Assembly: GCA_009924535.1 (NCBI GenBank)
Contig: RFRI01000065.1
Span: 1-7,110, forward strand
Length of the DNA stretch: 7,110 bases
From: Verrucomicrobiota bacterium
GTDB lineage: Bacteria > Verrucomicrobiota > Verrucomicrobiia > Opitutales > UBA953
Reading direction: 5' to 3'
The number at the start of each line of letters is the position of its first letter. The stretch's first letter is position 1. A program made the position numbers and the translations under genes. The notes under the pieces were generated by a model. That model worked only from the letters and a program-made list of their open reading frames with translations, made no database searches and had not been told where the DNA came from. This document shows positions 1-7,110 of this stretch, piece after piece.

Positions 1-1479
1 CTTGACCTCGACGATCTCGACCAAGCCGCTCTGGGGGTTGGTGCCTCCGACGATCAGCCCGGCGGCTTCGAGCTGCGCGCGGTAGGCGTCGTTATATTCG
101 AAGCGGTGGCGGTGGCGTTCCTTGATGTTGTCCGCGCCGTAGGCGGCCCGGGCGCGGCTGCCCGGGGTCAGGGCGCAGTCGTAGGATCCCAGACGCATCG
201 TGCCGCCCTTGGTCACCACGCTCTTCTGCGATTCCATGAGATGGATGACGGGGTTCTTCGTCTCGGGCGCGAACTCGGTCGAGTGGGCGTCCTTGAGGCC
301 GAGGACGTGGCGCGCGTATTCGATGACGGTGATCTGCATGCCGAGGCAGAGGCCGTAGTAGGGGACCTTGCGTTCGCGGGCGAACTGCGCGGCGAGGATC
401 TTGCCTTCGATGCCGCGGTTGCCGAAGCCGCCCGGGACGAGGATGCCGTCGAGGCCTTCGAGCTGCGCGGTGCCCTTGGTCTCGAGGTCTTCGGCGTCGA
501 TGCGCACGACCTCGACCGCGGTCTCGTTGGCGATGCCGCCGTGGGTGATGGATTCGTAGACGGACTTGTACGCGTCCTGGAGCTCGATGTACTTGCCGAC
601 GACGCCGACGCGCACGCGGTGCTTGGGCTCGAGGAGGCGGCGGACGATCTCGCGCCACGGGGTGATGTCGATCGGCTGGCACTGCAGGCCGAGGCGTTTG
701 ACGACGACCTCGTCCATGCGCTGCTCGGCGAGCTGCATCGGGAGCTCGTAGATGGAGTGCTCGACGTCGCGGCATTCGAACACGGCGTCGAGGCCGACGT
801 TGCAGTAGAGCGAGAGCTTCTGGCGGTTGTCTTCGCCGATGGGGCGGTCGGTGCGGCAGACGAGCAGGTCGGGCTGGATGCCGATCTCGCGGAGCTTGGC
901 GACGGACTGCTGCGAGGGCTTCGTCTTGAGCTCGCCCGCGGCCTTGATGAAGGGCACCAGCGTGCAGTGCAGGAAGGCCACGTTCTCGCGGCCGGCGTCG
1001 TGCTGGAACTGGCGGAGGGCCTCGAGGAAGGGCAGGCCTTCGATGTCGCCGGTGGTGCCGCCGATCTCGGTGATGAGCACGTCGACGCCTTCGCCTCCCT
1101 TGAGGATGCGTTCCTTGATCTCGTCGGTGACGTGCGGGATGACCTGCACGGTCTTGCCGAGGTAGTCGCCGCGGCGTTCCTTCTGGATCACGGTCTCGTA
1201 GACCTGGCCGGAACTGAGGCTGTTGAGGCGCGAGAGTTCGCCGGAGGTGAAGCGTTCGTAGTGGCCGAGGTCGAGGTCGGTCTCGGCGCCGTCGTTGAGC
1301 ACGTACACCTCGCCGTGCTGGTAGGGGCTCATGGTGCCCGGATCGACGTTGAGGTACGGGTCGAACTTCTGGATGCGCACCTTCAGGCCGCGGCATTCGA
1401 GGAGCGCGCCGAGGGCGGCGGCGGTCAGGCCTTTGCCCAAGGAGGAGATGACGCCGCCGGTGACGAAAATATACTTCAT
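1..1479 (-). CDS. pyrG: CTP synthase (glutamine-hydrolysing), C-terminus cut by window edge
   Basis: Cytosolic CTP synthase: it aminates UTP to CTP with ATP, using ammonia from glutamine, the last step of de novo CTP synthesis. I translated the start, middle and end of the reading frame, and they share one phase. The protein begins MKYIFVTGGVISSLGKG, the nucleotide-binding start of the amidoligase domain (roughly residues 1-270), followed by the family blocks DPYLNVDPGTMSP and NDGAETDLDLGHYERF and the core segment EIGGTTGDIEG. The glutamine amidotransferase domain follows, with PGGFGNRGIEGK and the nucleophile in GLCLGMQ (Cys378; Cys379 in E. coli). The last visible residues, LVEIVEV, lie just before the HPEF triad segment, which is outside the window. 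493 residues are present against about 530-550 usual. The ATG at 1477-1479 gives the canonical N-terminus. No Shine-Dalgarno sequence precedes it. It is divergent from sdhC, and a hairpin/T-tract in its leader suggests attenuation. Confidence 0.98.
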   Translation of the reverse strand, partial: MKYIFVTGGVISSLGKGLTAAALGALLECRGLKVRIQKFDPYLNVDPGTMSPYQHGEVYVLNDGAETDLDLGHYERFTSGELSRLNSLSSGQVYETVIQKERRGDYLGKTVQVIPHVTDEIKERILKGGEGVDVLITEIGGTTGDIEGLPFLEALRQFQHDAGRENVAFLHCTLVPFIKAAGELKTKPSQQSVAKLREIGIQPDLLVCRTDRPIGEDNRQKLSLYCNVGLDAVFECRDVEHSIYELPMQLAEQRMDEVVVKRLGLQCQPIDITPWREIVRRLLEPKHRVRVGVVGKYIELQDAYKSVYESITHGGIANETAVEVVRIDAEDLETKGTAQLEGLDGILVPGGFGNRGIEGKILAAQFARERKVPYYGLCLGMQITVIEYARHVLGLKDAHSTEFAPETKNPVIHLMESQKSVVTKGGTMRLGSYDCALTPGSRARAAYGADNIKERHRHRFEYNDAYRAQLEAAGLIVGGTNPQSGLVEIVEVK

Positions 1480-1507
1480 GGAAAGGGTCGGGTAGGCTGG
1501 GAGCGGA

Positions 1508-1551
1508 TAAAAACGAAAAGACCGGCTGGTCCTGTGACGGAGAGCCGGTCT
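1508..1551 (-). terminator. intrinsic-terminator-like hairpin in the pyrG leader (candidate attenuator)
   Basis: Read on the minus strand, perfect 9-base arms AGACCGGCT (1551-1543) and AGCCGGTCT (1527-1519) enclose a 15-base loop, within which TCC and GGA can add three more pairs. The second arm runs directly into TTTCGTTTTTAT, giving the hairpin-plus-U-tract form of a rho-independent terminator. On the plus strand no T-tract follows, so the signal points toward pyrG. It lies about 30-70 bases upstream of the pyrG start, and no other minus-strand gene precedes it. The simplest role is therefore conditional termination in the pyrG leader. Attenuation of pyrG by CTP is known in Bacillus, but the GGGC transcript start used there is not visible here, so the mechanism is unresolved. 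Confidence 0.55.
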
Positions 1552-1561
1552 GGACTTTCGA

Positions 1562-1589
1562 ATTGCATGGCCGAAAAAAACCATGGCAA
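1562..1589 (-). promoter_or_regulatory. candidate pyrG promoter
   Basis: On the minus strand TTGCCA (1589-1584; five of six bases of TTGACA) and TGCAAT (1567-1562; four of six bases of TATAAT) are separated by 16 bases that include a run of seven T. Transcription would start near 1555, so the transcript would enter the leader hairpin at 1551 almost at once. That placement fits an attenuator and supports the call, but the match is by eye and the host's sigma-factor preferences are unknown. Confidence 0.35.
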
Positions 1590-1674
1590 GCGGTTTTTCC
1601 GGACCGGATGTCGCCGCCGCCGCCCGGGACCGGGCCTGGTCGGGCCGGGTCGAGCCCGAAGCCTATGAGGGTTT

Positions 1675-1703
1675 TTCACACCGGGGGGCTTTCCCGCTAA
1701 TAC
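1675..1703 (+). promoter_or_regulatory. weak candidate promoter for the sdhCAB operon
   Basis: TTCACA (1675-1680) and TAATAC (1698-1703) are separated by 17 bases and lie about 80 bases upstream of sdhC. The -35 element matches consensus at five of six bases; the -10 element is poor. It is offered only because a promoter must lie in this gap for the sdh operon, and this is the best-spaced pair I found there. Confidence 0.2.
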
Positions 1704-1783
1704 CTCCCCTTTTGGCCGCCTCTGGGGTGGGAAGGGGGGCGACTCCCTATTTGATAGTTTTTGCATCCCGTCCTCGCTCCGCC

Positions 1784-2455
1784 ATGTCCGCCAGCTCCTG
1801 TTGTTCCTCCTGCCGTCCCTCTTCTATCGGGAAGAAGGTCGTCATGGCCCTCACCGGCCTCGTCCTCGCCGGCTTCGTGCTCGGCCACATGACGGGCAAC
1901 CTGCTGATGTTCAAGGGCCCGGAGGCCATCAACGCCTATGCCGCCTGGCTGCACGCCAACAAGGGTCTCCTCTGGGGCGCCCGCGCGGTCCTGATTATCA
2001 GCGTTTTCGCCCATATCTGGGTCGGCATCCAGCTCGCCCTGGAAAACCGCGCCTCCCGTGACGGGGGTCCGGCCGCCGATGCCACCCGCCGCGCGACGAT
2101 CGCTTCCCGTACCATGCCTTACTCGGGCGTCGTCATCCTGGGCTTCGTGGTCTTCCACCTCCTGCATTACACCTTCCGCACCGTCGCCCTCGGTGGCGTC
2201 ACCTTCGGAGATGACGTCTATAAGATGCTGATCGCCGGCTTTTCCAACAAGCTGGTCTCCTATTTCTACATCGTCAGCATGTTGCTCCTCTGCCTGCACC
2301 TCAGCCACGGCGTGAGCAGCGTCTTCCAGACCCTCGGCCTGCGTAACGAACGCTGGCGCGCCCGCCTCGACGGCCTGGCCCTGGCCTATGCCTGGATCAT
2401 CGCCCTCGGCTTCATCTCCATCCCTCTCGCCGTGCTCACCGGCTGCCTGAAGTAA
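1784..2455 (+). CDS. sdhC: succinate dehydrogenase/fumarate reductase cytochrome b subunit (b558 family)
   Basis: Membrane anchor of complex II: it holds SdhA and SdhB at the membrane and passes electrons between the iron-sulfur subunit and quinone through haem b. The 223-residue protein has five hydrophobic segments at about residues 17-41, 62-85, 111-132, 155-179 and 196-219, as in the single-subunit di-haem anchors of Bacillus and Bacteroidota type. Candidate axial haem ligands are His35, His77, His125 or His128, and His172 or His175; the 42-residue spacing of the first two matches my recollection of Bacillus SdhC. The segment SSIGKKVVMALTGL (residues 13-26) is the usual start of the family, so the ATG at 1784 is preferred over the longer open frame beginning at 1583. 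Residues 4-10 (SSCCSSC) are unusually cysteine-rich. It is the first gene of the operon, 21 bases before sdhA. No Shine-Dalgarno is visible. Confidence 0.95.
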   Translation: MSASSCCSSCRPSSIGKKVVMALTGLVLAGFVLGHMTGNLLMFKGPEAINAYAAWLHANKGLLWGARAVLIISVFAHIWVGIQLALENRASRDGGPAADATRRATIASRTMPYSGVVILGFVVFHLLHYTFRTVALGGVTFGDDVYKMLIAGFSNKLVSYFYIVSMLLLCLHLSHGVSSVFQTLGLRNERWRARLDGLALAYAWIIALGFISIPLAVLTGCLK

Positions 2456-2476
2456 TCCCCAGCGCCCGCTACGACC

Positions 2477-4405
<1,929 letters not shown>

Positions 4406-4410
4406 TCACC

Positions 4411-5220
4411 ATGGTCCAGGATAACGGAAAAGAAGAAACCCTCGCGCTCAAGCTGCGCGTCTGGCGTCAGCGCCGCGGCCAGCCCGGCGCCTTCGAGGAG
4501 CACTCCCTCGCCGCCGTGCCGACCTCGGCCTCGTTCCTCGAGATGATGGACATGCTCAACGAGCAGCTCATCAAGGCGGGCAAGGACACCTTCGCCTTCG
4601 ACCATGACTGCCGCGAAGGCATCTGCGGCATGTGCTCGATGACGATCAACGGCATGCCCCACGGCCCCATCCCGGGCGTGACGACCTGCCAGCTGCACAT
4701 GCGCAACTTCCGCGACGGCGAGACGATCACCGTCGAGCCGTGGCGCGCCCGCGCCTTCCCGGTCCTCAAGGACCTCGCGGTCGACCGCTCGGCCTTCGAC
4801 AAGGTGATCCAGTCCGGCGGCTTCATCACCGTCCGCACCGGCTCCGCCCCCGAGGCCAACAACATCCCGGTGCCCAAGCCCGTCGCCGACGAGGCCATGG
4901 ACGCCGCGGAATGCATCGGCTGCGGCGCCTGCGTCGCTTCCTGCAAGAACGGCTCCGCGATGCTCTTCGTCGGCGCCAAGATCAACCACCTCAACATCCT
5001 GCCCCAGGGCCAGGCCGAACGCGACCGCCGCACCCTCGCCATGGTGAAGACCATGGACGAGGCCGGCTTCGGCAACTGCACCAACTACGGCGAGTGCCAG
5101 GCGCATTGCCCGAAGAGCATCACGCTCGACGTCATCGCCAAGCTCAACCGCGACTATCTCCGCGCCCGCGTGAAGGAGTTCTTCTCCTCCACCGGCAAGC
5201 CTTCCAAGGGCGGAGACTGA
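4411..5220 (+). CDS. sdhB: succinate dehydrogenase/fumarate reductase iron-sulfur subunit
   Basis: Electron-transfer subunit of complex II, carrying electrons between FAD in SdhA and the haems/quinone of SdhC. Of 269 residues, the N-terminal half is a plant-type ferredoxin domain with the [2Fe-2S] ligands Cys67, Cys72, Cys75 (CREGICGMC) and Cys93. The C-terminal half is an alpha-helical ferredoxin domain with CIGCGACVASC (Cys168, 171, 174, 178) and CTNYGECQAHCP (Cys223, 229, 233), enough for a [4Fe-4S] and a [3Fe-4S] cluster. Cys178 is followed by Lys rather than the Pro of E. coli SdhB, which I believe is normal for this subfamily. The ATG at 4411 lies 5 bases after the sdhA stop and gives a standard N-terminus; the open frame continues upstream within sdhA but is not SdhB-like there. 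It is the last gene of the operon, followed by a terminator. Confidence 0.97.
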   Translation: MVQDNGKEETLALKLRVWRQRRGQPGAFEEHSLAAVPTSASFLEMMDMLNEQLIKAGKDTFAFDHDCREGICGMCSMTINGMPHGPIPGVTTCQLHMRNFRDGETITVEPWRARAFPVLKDLAVDRSAFDKVIQSGGFITVRTGSAPEANNIPVPKPVADEAMDAAECIGCGACVASCKNGSAMLFVGAKINHLNILPQGQAERDRRTLAMVKTMDEAGFGNCTNYGECQAHCPKSITLDVIAKLNRDYLRARVKEFFSSTGKPSKGGD

Positions 5221-5275
5221 GCGCGACGCGGAGCTCGTGAGGGTCACGTGGGTAAGGGGACACGTTGACACGGGG

Positions 5276-5310
5276 AAAAGAAAGGGCGCCGTCAGGCGCC
5301 CTCTTTATTT
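5276..5310. terminator. probably bidirectional terminator between sdhB and the convergent operon
   Basis: Perfect 8-base arms AGGGCGCC (5283-5290) and GGCGCCCT (5295-5302) enclose the tetraloop GTCA. On the plus strand the stem is followed by CTTTATTT, terminating sdhCAB about 60 bases after the sdhB stop. On the minus strand it is followed by TTTCTTTT, so it could also stop transcription coming from the DUF4956 gene, although that gene ends about 165 bases away with the repeat element in between. Confidence 0.85.
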
Positions 5311-5349
5311 GGGTTATTTCCTAACCACCAACCGCTGAAGTCTGCCTCG

Positions 5350-5405
5350 GGTAGGGCCGATCATCCTTGGTCGGCCGCGGCCAAGCAGGGATGCTTGGCC
5401 CTACC
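5350..5405. repeat. inverted pair of REP-like units (GTAG-headed palindromes)
   Basis: Positions 5351-5404 form a 54-base imperfect palindrome centred on GGCCGCGGCC (5373-5382). Each half is a unit starting 5'-GTAG and containing an 8-base-pair stem and a 6-base loop. The left unit has stem GGCCGATC/GGTCGGCC with loop ATCCTT. The right unit, read on the minus strand, has stem GGCCAAGC/GCTTGGCC with loop ATCCCT. The halves agree at 22 of 27 positions, and four of the five differences fall in two stem pairs that stay paired (G-C to A-T and T-G to G-C). The outer GGTAGGGCC/GGCCCTACC can also pair, giving a three-way junction. A GTAG head followed by a palindrome is the known form of REP elements mobilised by RAYT transposases. 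No transposase gene is in the window. Copy number in the genome cannot be seen here. Confidence 0.75.
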
Positions 5406-5419
5406 AAGGCGTCACTCCC

Positions 5420-5447
5420 CCGACACTCCATACTCGATACTCCATAC
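5420..5447. repeat. short tandem heptad repeat, about four units
   Basis: Four consecutive 7-base units on the plus strand: CCGACAC, TCCATAC, TCGATAC, TCCATAC. Units two and four are identical, unit three differs by one base, and the first is degenerate (five of seven against unit three). The tract lies 14 bases after the REP-like pair and 20 bases before the stop codon of the DUF4956 gene. No protein-coding role is evident, and it is too short and spacer-free to be a CRISPR. Confidence 0.5.
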
Positions 5448-5467
5448 ACGCGGCGCGTCGCGCCCGC

Positions 5468-6205
5468 TCACTCCGCTTCGACGACACTCTGGTCGCCGAC
5501 GCATGTGAGCAGGACGCGGTTGTTGCCGTTGGCGGCCTGGAGCGCGCGCACGAACTCGCCGATCGCGGCCCCTTCCTTCAGGGTGACTTCGTAGCGCAGT
5601 TCGGTCATCAGCCCGGCCTGCACGGTCTCGACCGACCTGAGCGACTGGTGCGAAAGATGCTGCGCGAACGGCGCGGCGAAGGCTTGGTCGTAGTCGACGT
5701 CGGTGCCGACGCGGATGCGAAGCAGATGCGAGCCTTTGAGCGAGGAGAAGAGGTCCGCGCGCGAAAGCAGGAAGATGATCGCGCACACGAGCGGCACGGT
5801 GATCGCGGCCAGCGAGTACTGCCGCGCGCCGACGGCCAAGCCGGTGCCCATGGCGAGGAAGATGAAGCCGATGTCGCGCGACTGGCCGACGTTGCGGCGG
5901 AAGCGGATGATCGAGAAGGCCGCGAACATGCCGAAGGCCGTCGCCATGTTGCCCATGACGACGAGGATGACGAGGGTGACGCACGTGCCGAGGATGAGCA
6001 AGGTGTGCACGTAATCCTGCGAGTAGCGCGTGCCGCGGTAGGTGCGCTTATAGGTCCAGGCGACGAGGGCGTTGAGCACGAAACTGAACAGGATCGCGAA
6101 GAGGATTTCCTTCACGCCGGGCTTGTCGGCATGGTCGGCGACCACGCGGGCGATCGGGTCGGTCGCAGGTTCGGCCGCGAGGAGAAGTCGGGGGAGGAGG
6201 TGCAT
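5468..6205 (-). CDS. DUF4956-type integral membrane protein
   Basis: Membrane protein of 245 residues resembling the DUF4956 family, whose biochemical role is unknown. About four hydrophobic segments are visible, at residues 33-51, 64-84, 86-101 and 114-147. The most diagnostic stretch is FAAFSIIRFRRNVG (residues 94-107) followed by RDIGFIFLAMGTGLAVG (110-126), the Arg-rich loop between membrane segments typical of the family. Residues 150-245 are soluble and probably form a small cytoplasmic alpha/beta domain. The first 12 residues (MHLLPRLLLAAE) are hydrophobic, but are not clearly a cleavable signal. The start ATG overlaps the stop of the upstream VTC gene by one base (TGATG), indicating translational coupling. 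Genes of this family are often adjacent to VTC-domain genes, so a shared function in polyphosphate metabolism or transport is plausible but unproven. The family call is from motif memory, not a search. Confidence 0.8.
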   Translation of the reverse strand: MHLLPRLLLAAEPATDPIARVVADHADKPGVKEILFAILFSFVLNALVAWTYKRTYRGTRYSQDYVHTLLILGTCVTLVILVVMGNMATAFGMFAAFSIIRFRRNVGQSRDIGFIFLAMGTGLAVGARQYSLAAITVPLVCAIIFLLSRADLFSSLKGSHLLRIRVGTDVDYDQAFAAPFAQHLSHQSLRSVETVQAGLMTELRYEVTLKEGAAIGEFVRALQAANGNNRVLLTCVGDQSVVEAE

Positions 6206-6942
6206 CAGGCGGAAAGGGCGGGGGTGGCGCCGTATCGGCGGATACTCTCGGAATATTTGCTGAAGGAGCGAGGAAAGATTCCGCGTGCGGAGAGGTGCGC
6301 CGCGAAATCATAGGGGGCCGCGGTCGCGCCTTTGACTTCCATCAGGCAGAGGTCGTCGGCGAGGACGGGTCGGGCGCACCGGTCATCCCCGGCCCGGGGC
6401 GTCAGGTCGTCGAAGCGGCAGCGGACGTCATGGTCGAACGTGATGCGGAGCTGCTCATGCCCGGCGAGGTCGAGGAAGCGATACGCGTGGCGGTCATAGC
6501 GGATCACGCAGGTCGGCCGGAAGCCTTCGTCCGAGATGAGCCGCCGGGCCTCCTCCAGGATGCGCGCCTCGGCCGGTCCGGCGGCCGGGACTTCGCCTGC
6601 GTTGATCAGCGCCAGCGCCTGCTCAAGGGGCAGCAGCACGCGTCGCTTGGCACCTTCGCCGCCGTCGCGCTGCTTGATCTCCAGGAAAGTGGCCGCAGGC
6701 AGCGAGCCATCCTGCGTGCCGTAGAGGCGTAGGCGCAGCTTCCGGCGCGAGGGCACGCCGCGCCACGCGTCCCAGTAGCACTTCCGGCCGGGGGAGTCGC
6801 AATACAGGCTCACCACCGGATAGCGGCCGCTCGCGCCGCCGAGGGTATCCGGCTGGAATTGTTCACCGAAGCGCGCCAGCAAGGCATCGCGCTCGGCGAG
6901 AGGCAGGACGTATTTGAGTTCGAAGCGCGCGGCGATCTCCAT
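6205..6942 (-). CDS. VTC-domain protein, probable polyphosphate polymerase
   Basis: A 245-residue protein that is almost entirely a VTC domain, the triphosphate-tunnel fold of the catalytic core of yeast Vtc4, which polymerises polyphosphate from ATP. Visible tunnel motifs in order: RFELKYVL (residues 6-13), SLYCDSP (45-51), the basic strand RRKLRLRLYG (66-75), FLEIKQR (86-92), KRRVLLP (99-105), VIRYDRHAY (146-154), RITFDHDVRCR (166-176), LMEVKG (200-205) and RSFSKYSESI (225-234). The alternating basic (K10, R69, R71, K90, R148, R151, K204, K229) and acidic (E8, E88, E202) residues are what such a tunnel needs. No membrane segment is present, so a membrane link would come from the adjacent DUF4956 protein. 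The start ATG lies 2 bases after the previous stop, and the stop overlaps the next start by one base. Substrate and activity are inferred from the family; a different nucleotide or polyphosphate reaction remains possible. Confidence 0.88.
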   Translation of the reverse strand: MEIAARFELKYVLPLAERDALLARFGEQFQPDTLGGASGRYPVVSLYCDSPGRKCYWDAWRGVPSRRKLRLRLYGTQDGSLPAATFLEIKQRDGGEGAKRRVLLPLEQALALINAGEVPAAGPAEARILEEARRLISDEGFRPTCVIRYDRHAYRFLDLAGHEQLRITFDHDVRCRFDDLTPRAGDDRCARPVLADDLCLMEVKGATAAPYDFAAHLSARGIFPRSFSKYSESIRRYGATPALSA

Positions 6943-6944
6943 GG

Positions 6945-7110
6945 TCAGGGGATGCGCGTGAGGGTCAGCGAATCGCGGTCGAACCAGGCTTCGCCGGCTG
7001 CGGCGCGAAGCTCGAGCACGAGTACCGGATCCGCTTCGGCGACCGAGAATTCGACGGAGACTTGTTTCCAGCCGTTGTCGCCCGCGAGGGCCGGCACGCC
7101 GCTCAGTCCG
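6945..7110 (-). CDS. C-terminal end of an unidentified protein with a jelly-roll-like tail (partial)
   Basis: Only the last 54 residues and the TGA stop (6945-6947) are present; the gene continues past the right edge. The visible part has the pattern GWKQVSVEF, then VLVLELRA, then GEAWFDRDSLTLTRI. Alternating beta-strands with a closing 'aWFDrdsLtL' strand are typical of the end of carbohydrate-binding-module-like jelly-roll domains, so the full product may be a secreted or cell-surface protein. It lies 2 bases upstream of the VTC gene in the same orientation, so the three minus-strand genes probably form one operon. CotH-kinase genes are frequent neighbours of VTC/DUF4956 pairs, and this could be the tail of one, but nothing in 54 residues proves that. 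Confidence 0.7.
   Translation of the reverse strand, partial: GLSGVPALAGDNGWKQVSVEFSVAEADPVLVLELRAAAGEAWFDRDSLTLTRIP

Larger units (their letters stand above)
1480..1783. other. divergent pyrG-sdhC intergenic regulatory region
   Basis: This 304-base stretch separates the start codons of pyrG (leftward) and sdhC (rightward). I find no convincing gene in it; an open frame in phase with sdhC runs through it from 1583, but lacks any SdhC similarity before 1784. The pyrG side holds a candidate promoter (1562-1589) and the leader hairpin with T-tract (1508-1551). The sdhC side holds a weak candidate promoter (1675-1703) and C/G-rich runs around 1681-1740 that can pair imperfectly (CTCCCCTT with AAGGGGGG). 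Beyond these I recognise no known riboswitch or operator. Confidence 0.6.

Noticed and set aside
106..1668. 520-codon open frame on the plus strand opposite pyrG
   Set aside because: Mirror of the pyrG coding frame, low-complexity Ala/Val/Asp/Glu/Leu composition and no recognisable domain; pyrG motifs on the other strand are unambiguous.
1583..1783. N-terminal extension of sdhC by 67 codons
   Set aside because: The extension carries no SdhC similarity, covers the likely promoter region, and would place residues before the usual family start. The ATG at 1784 fits.
4912..4950. Missing Cys-Pro after the last ligand of the CxxCxxCxxxC cluster in SdhB
   Set aside because: All ligand cysteines are present; Lys instead of Pro at this place is, to my knowledge, usual in SdhB of this subfamily, so it is not a defect.
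5265..5270. Consensus -35 sequence TTGACA after sdhB
   Set aside because: No -10-like sequence at 15-19 bases downstream (the terminator stem is there), and no plus-strand gene follows.
5420..5447. Possible CRISPR-like array
   Set aside because: Units are 7 bases in direct tandem with no spacers, and no cas gene is nearby.
5648..6313. 221-codon open frame on the plus strand opposite the DUF4956 gene
   Set aside because: Highly charged, repetitive composition and full overlap with a recognisable membrane protein gene; a shadow frame.

Overview
This 7.1 kb window is GC-rich chromosomal DNA with tightly packed metabolic genes. It has a complete type-B succinate dehydrogenase/fumarate reductase operon in the order cytochrome b, flavoprotein, iron-sulfur (sdhCAB). 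It also has a divergent pyrG and a convergent polyphosphate-polymerase (VTC-domain) gene pair. The sdh subunits are of the kind found in Bacteroidota, Chlorobiota and Verrucomicrobiota. That, the high GC content, the starts without Shine-Dalgarno sequences and a GTAGGGC-type intergenic palindrome make me favour a verrucomicrobial (possibly Opitutaceae-like) host. This is an inference from family knowledge, not proven by the window.

Layout: (1) 1-1479, minus strand: pyrG (CTP synthase), cut by the left edge so that about 45-50 C-terminal residues, including the HPE part of the glutaminase triad, are missing. (2) 1480-1783: divergent regulatory region. It holds a candidate pyrG promoter, a strong hairpin with a T-tract lying inside the pyrG leader and oriented toward pyrG (candidate attenuator), and a weak candidate sdh promoter. 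(3) 1784-5220, plus strand: sdhC, sdhA, sdhB separated by 21 and 5 bases, evidently one operon. (4) 5221-5467: convergent intergenic region with an apparently bidirectional terminator, a 54-bp pair of inverted REP-like units whose stems differ by compensatory changes, and a short heptad repeat. (5) 5468-7110, minus strand: a DUF4956-type membrane protein, a VTC-domain polyphosphate polymerase and the C-terminal end of a further gene with a jelly-roll-like tail. These are joined by a 1-base stop/start overlap and a 2-base gap, so they look like one translationally coupled operon read from the right.

Functionally, SdhCAB would link succinate/fumarate interconversion to the menaquinone pool through a five-helix di-haem membrane anchor. 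PyrG makes CTP from UTP and glutamine. The VTC/DUF4956 pair probably acts at the inner face of the membrane on polyphosphate, with the DUF4956 protein as a membrane partner of unknown role.

I see no phage, insertion-sequence, CRISPR, toxin or defence gene. The most noteworthy items are the pyrG leader hairpin, the covarying REP pair, the VTC/DUF4956 operon, and the absence of a Shine-Dalgarno sequence before all six visible start codons.
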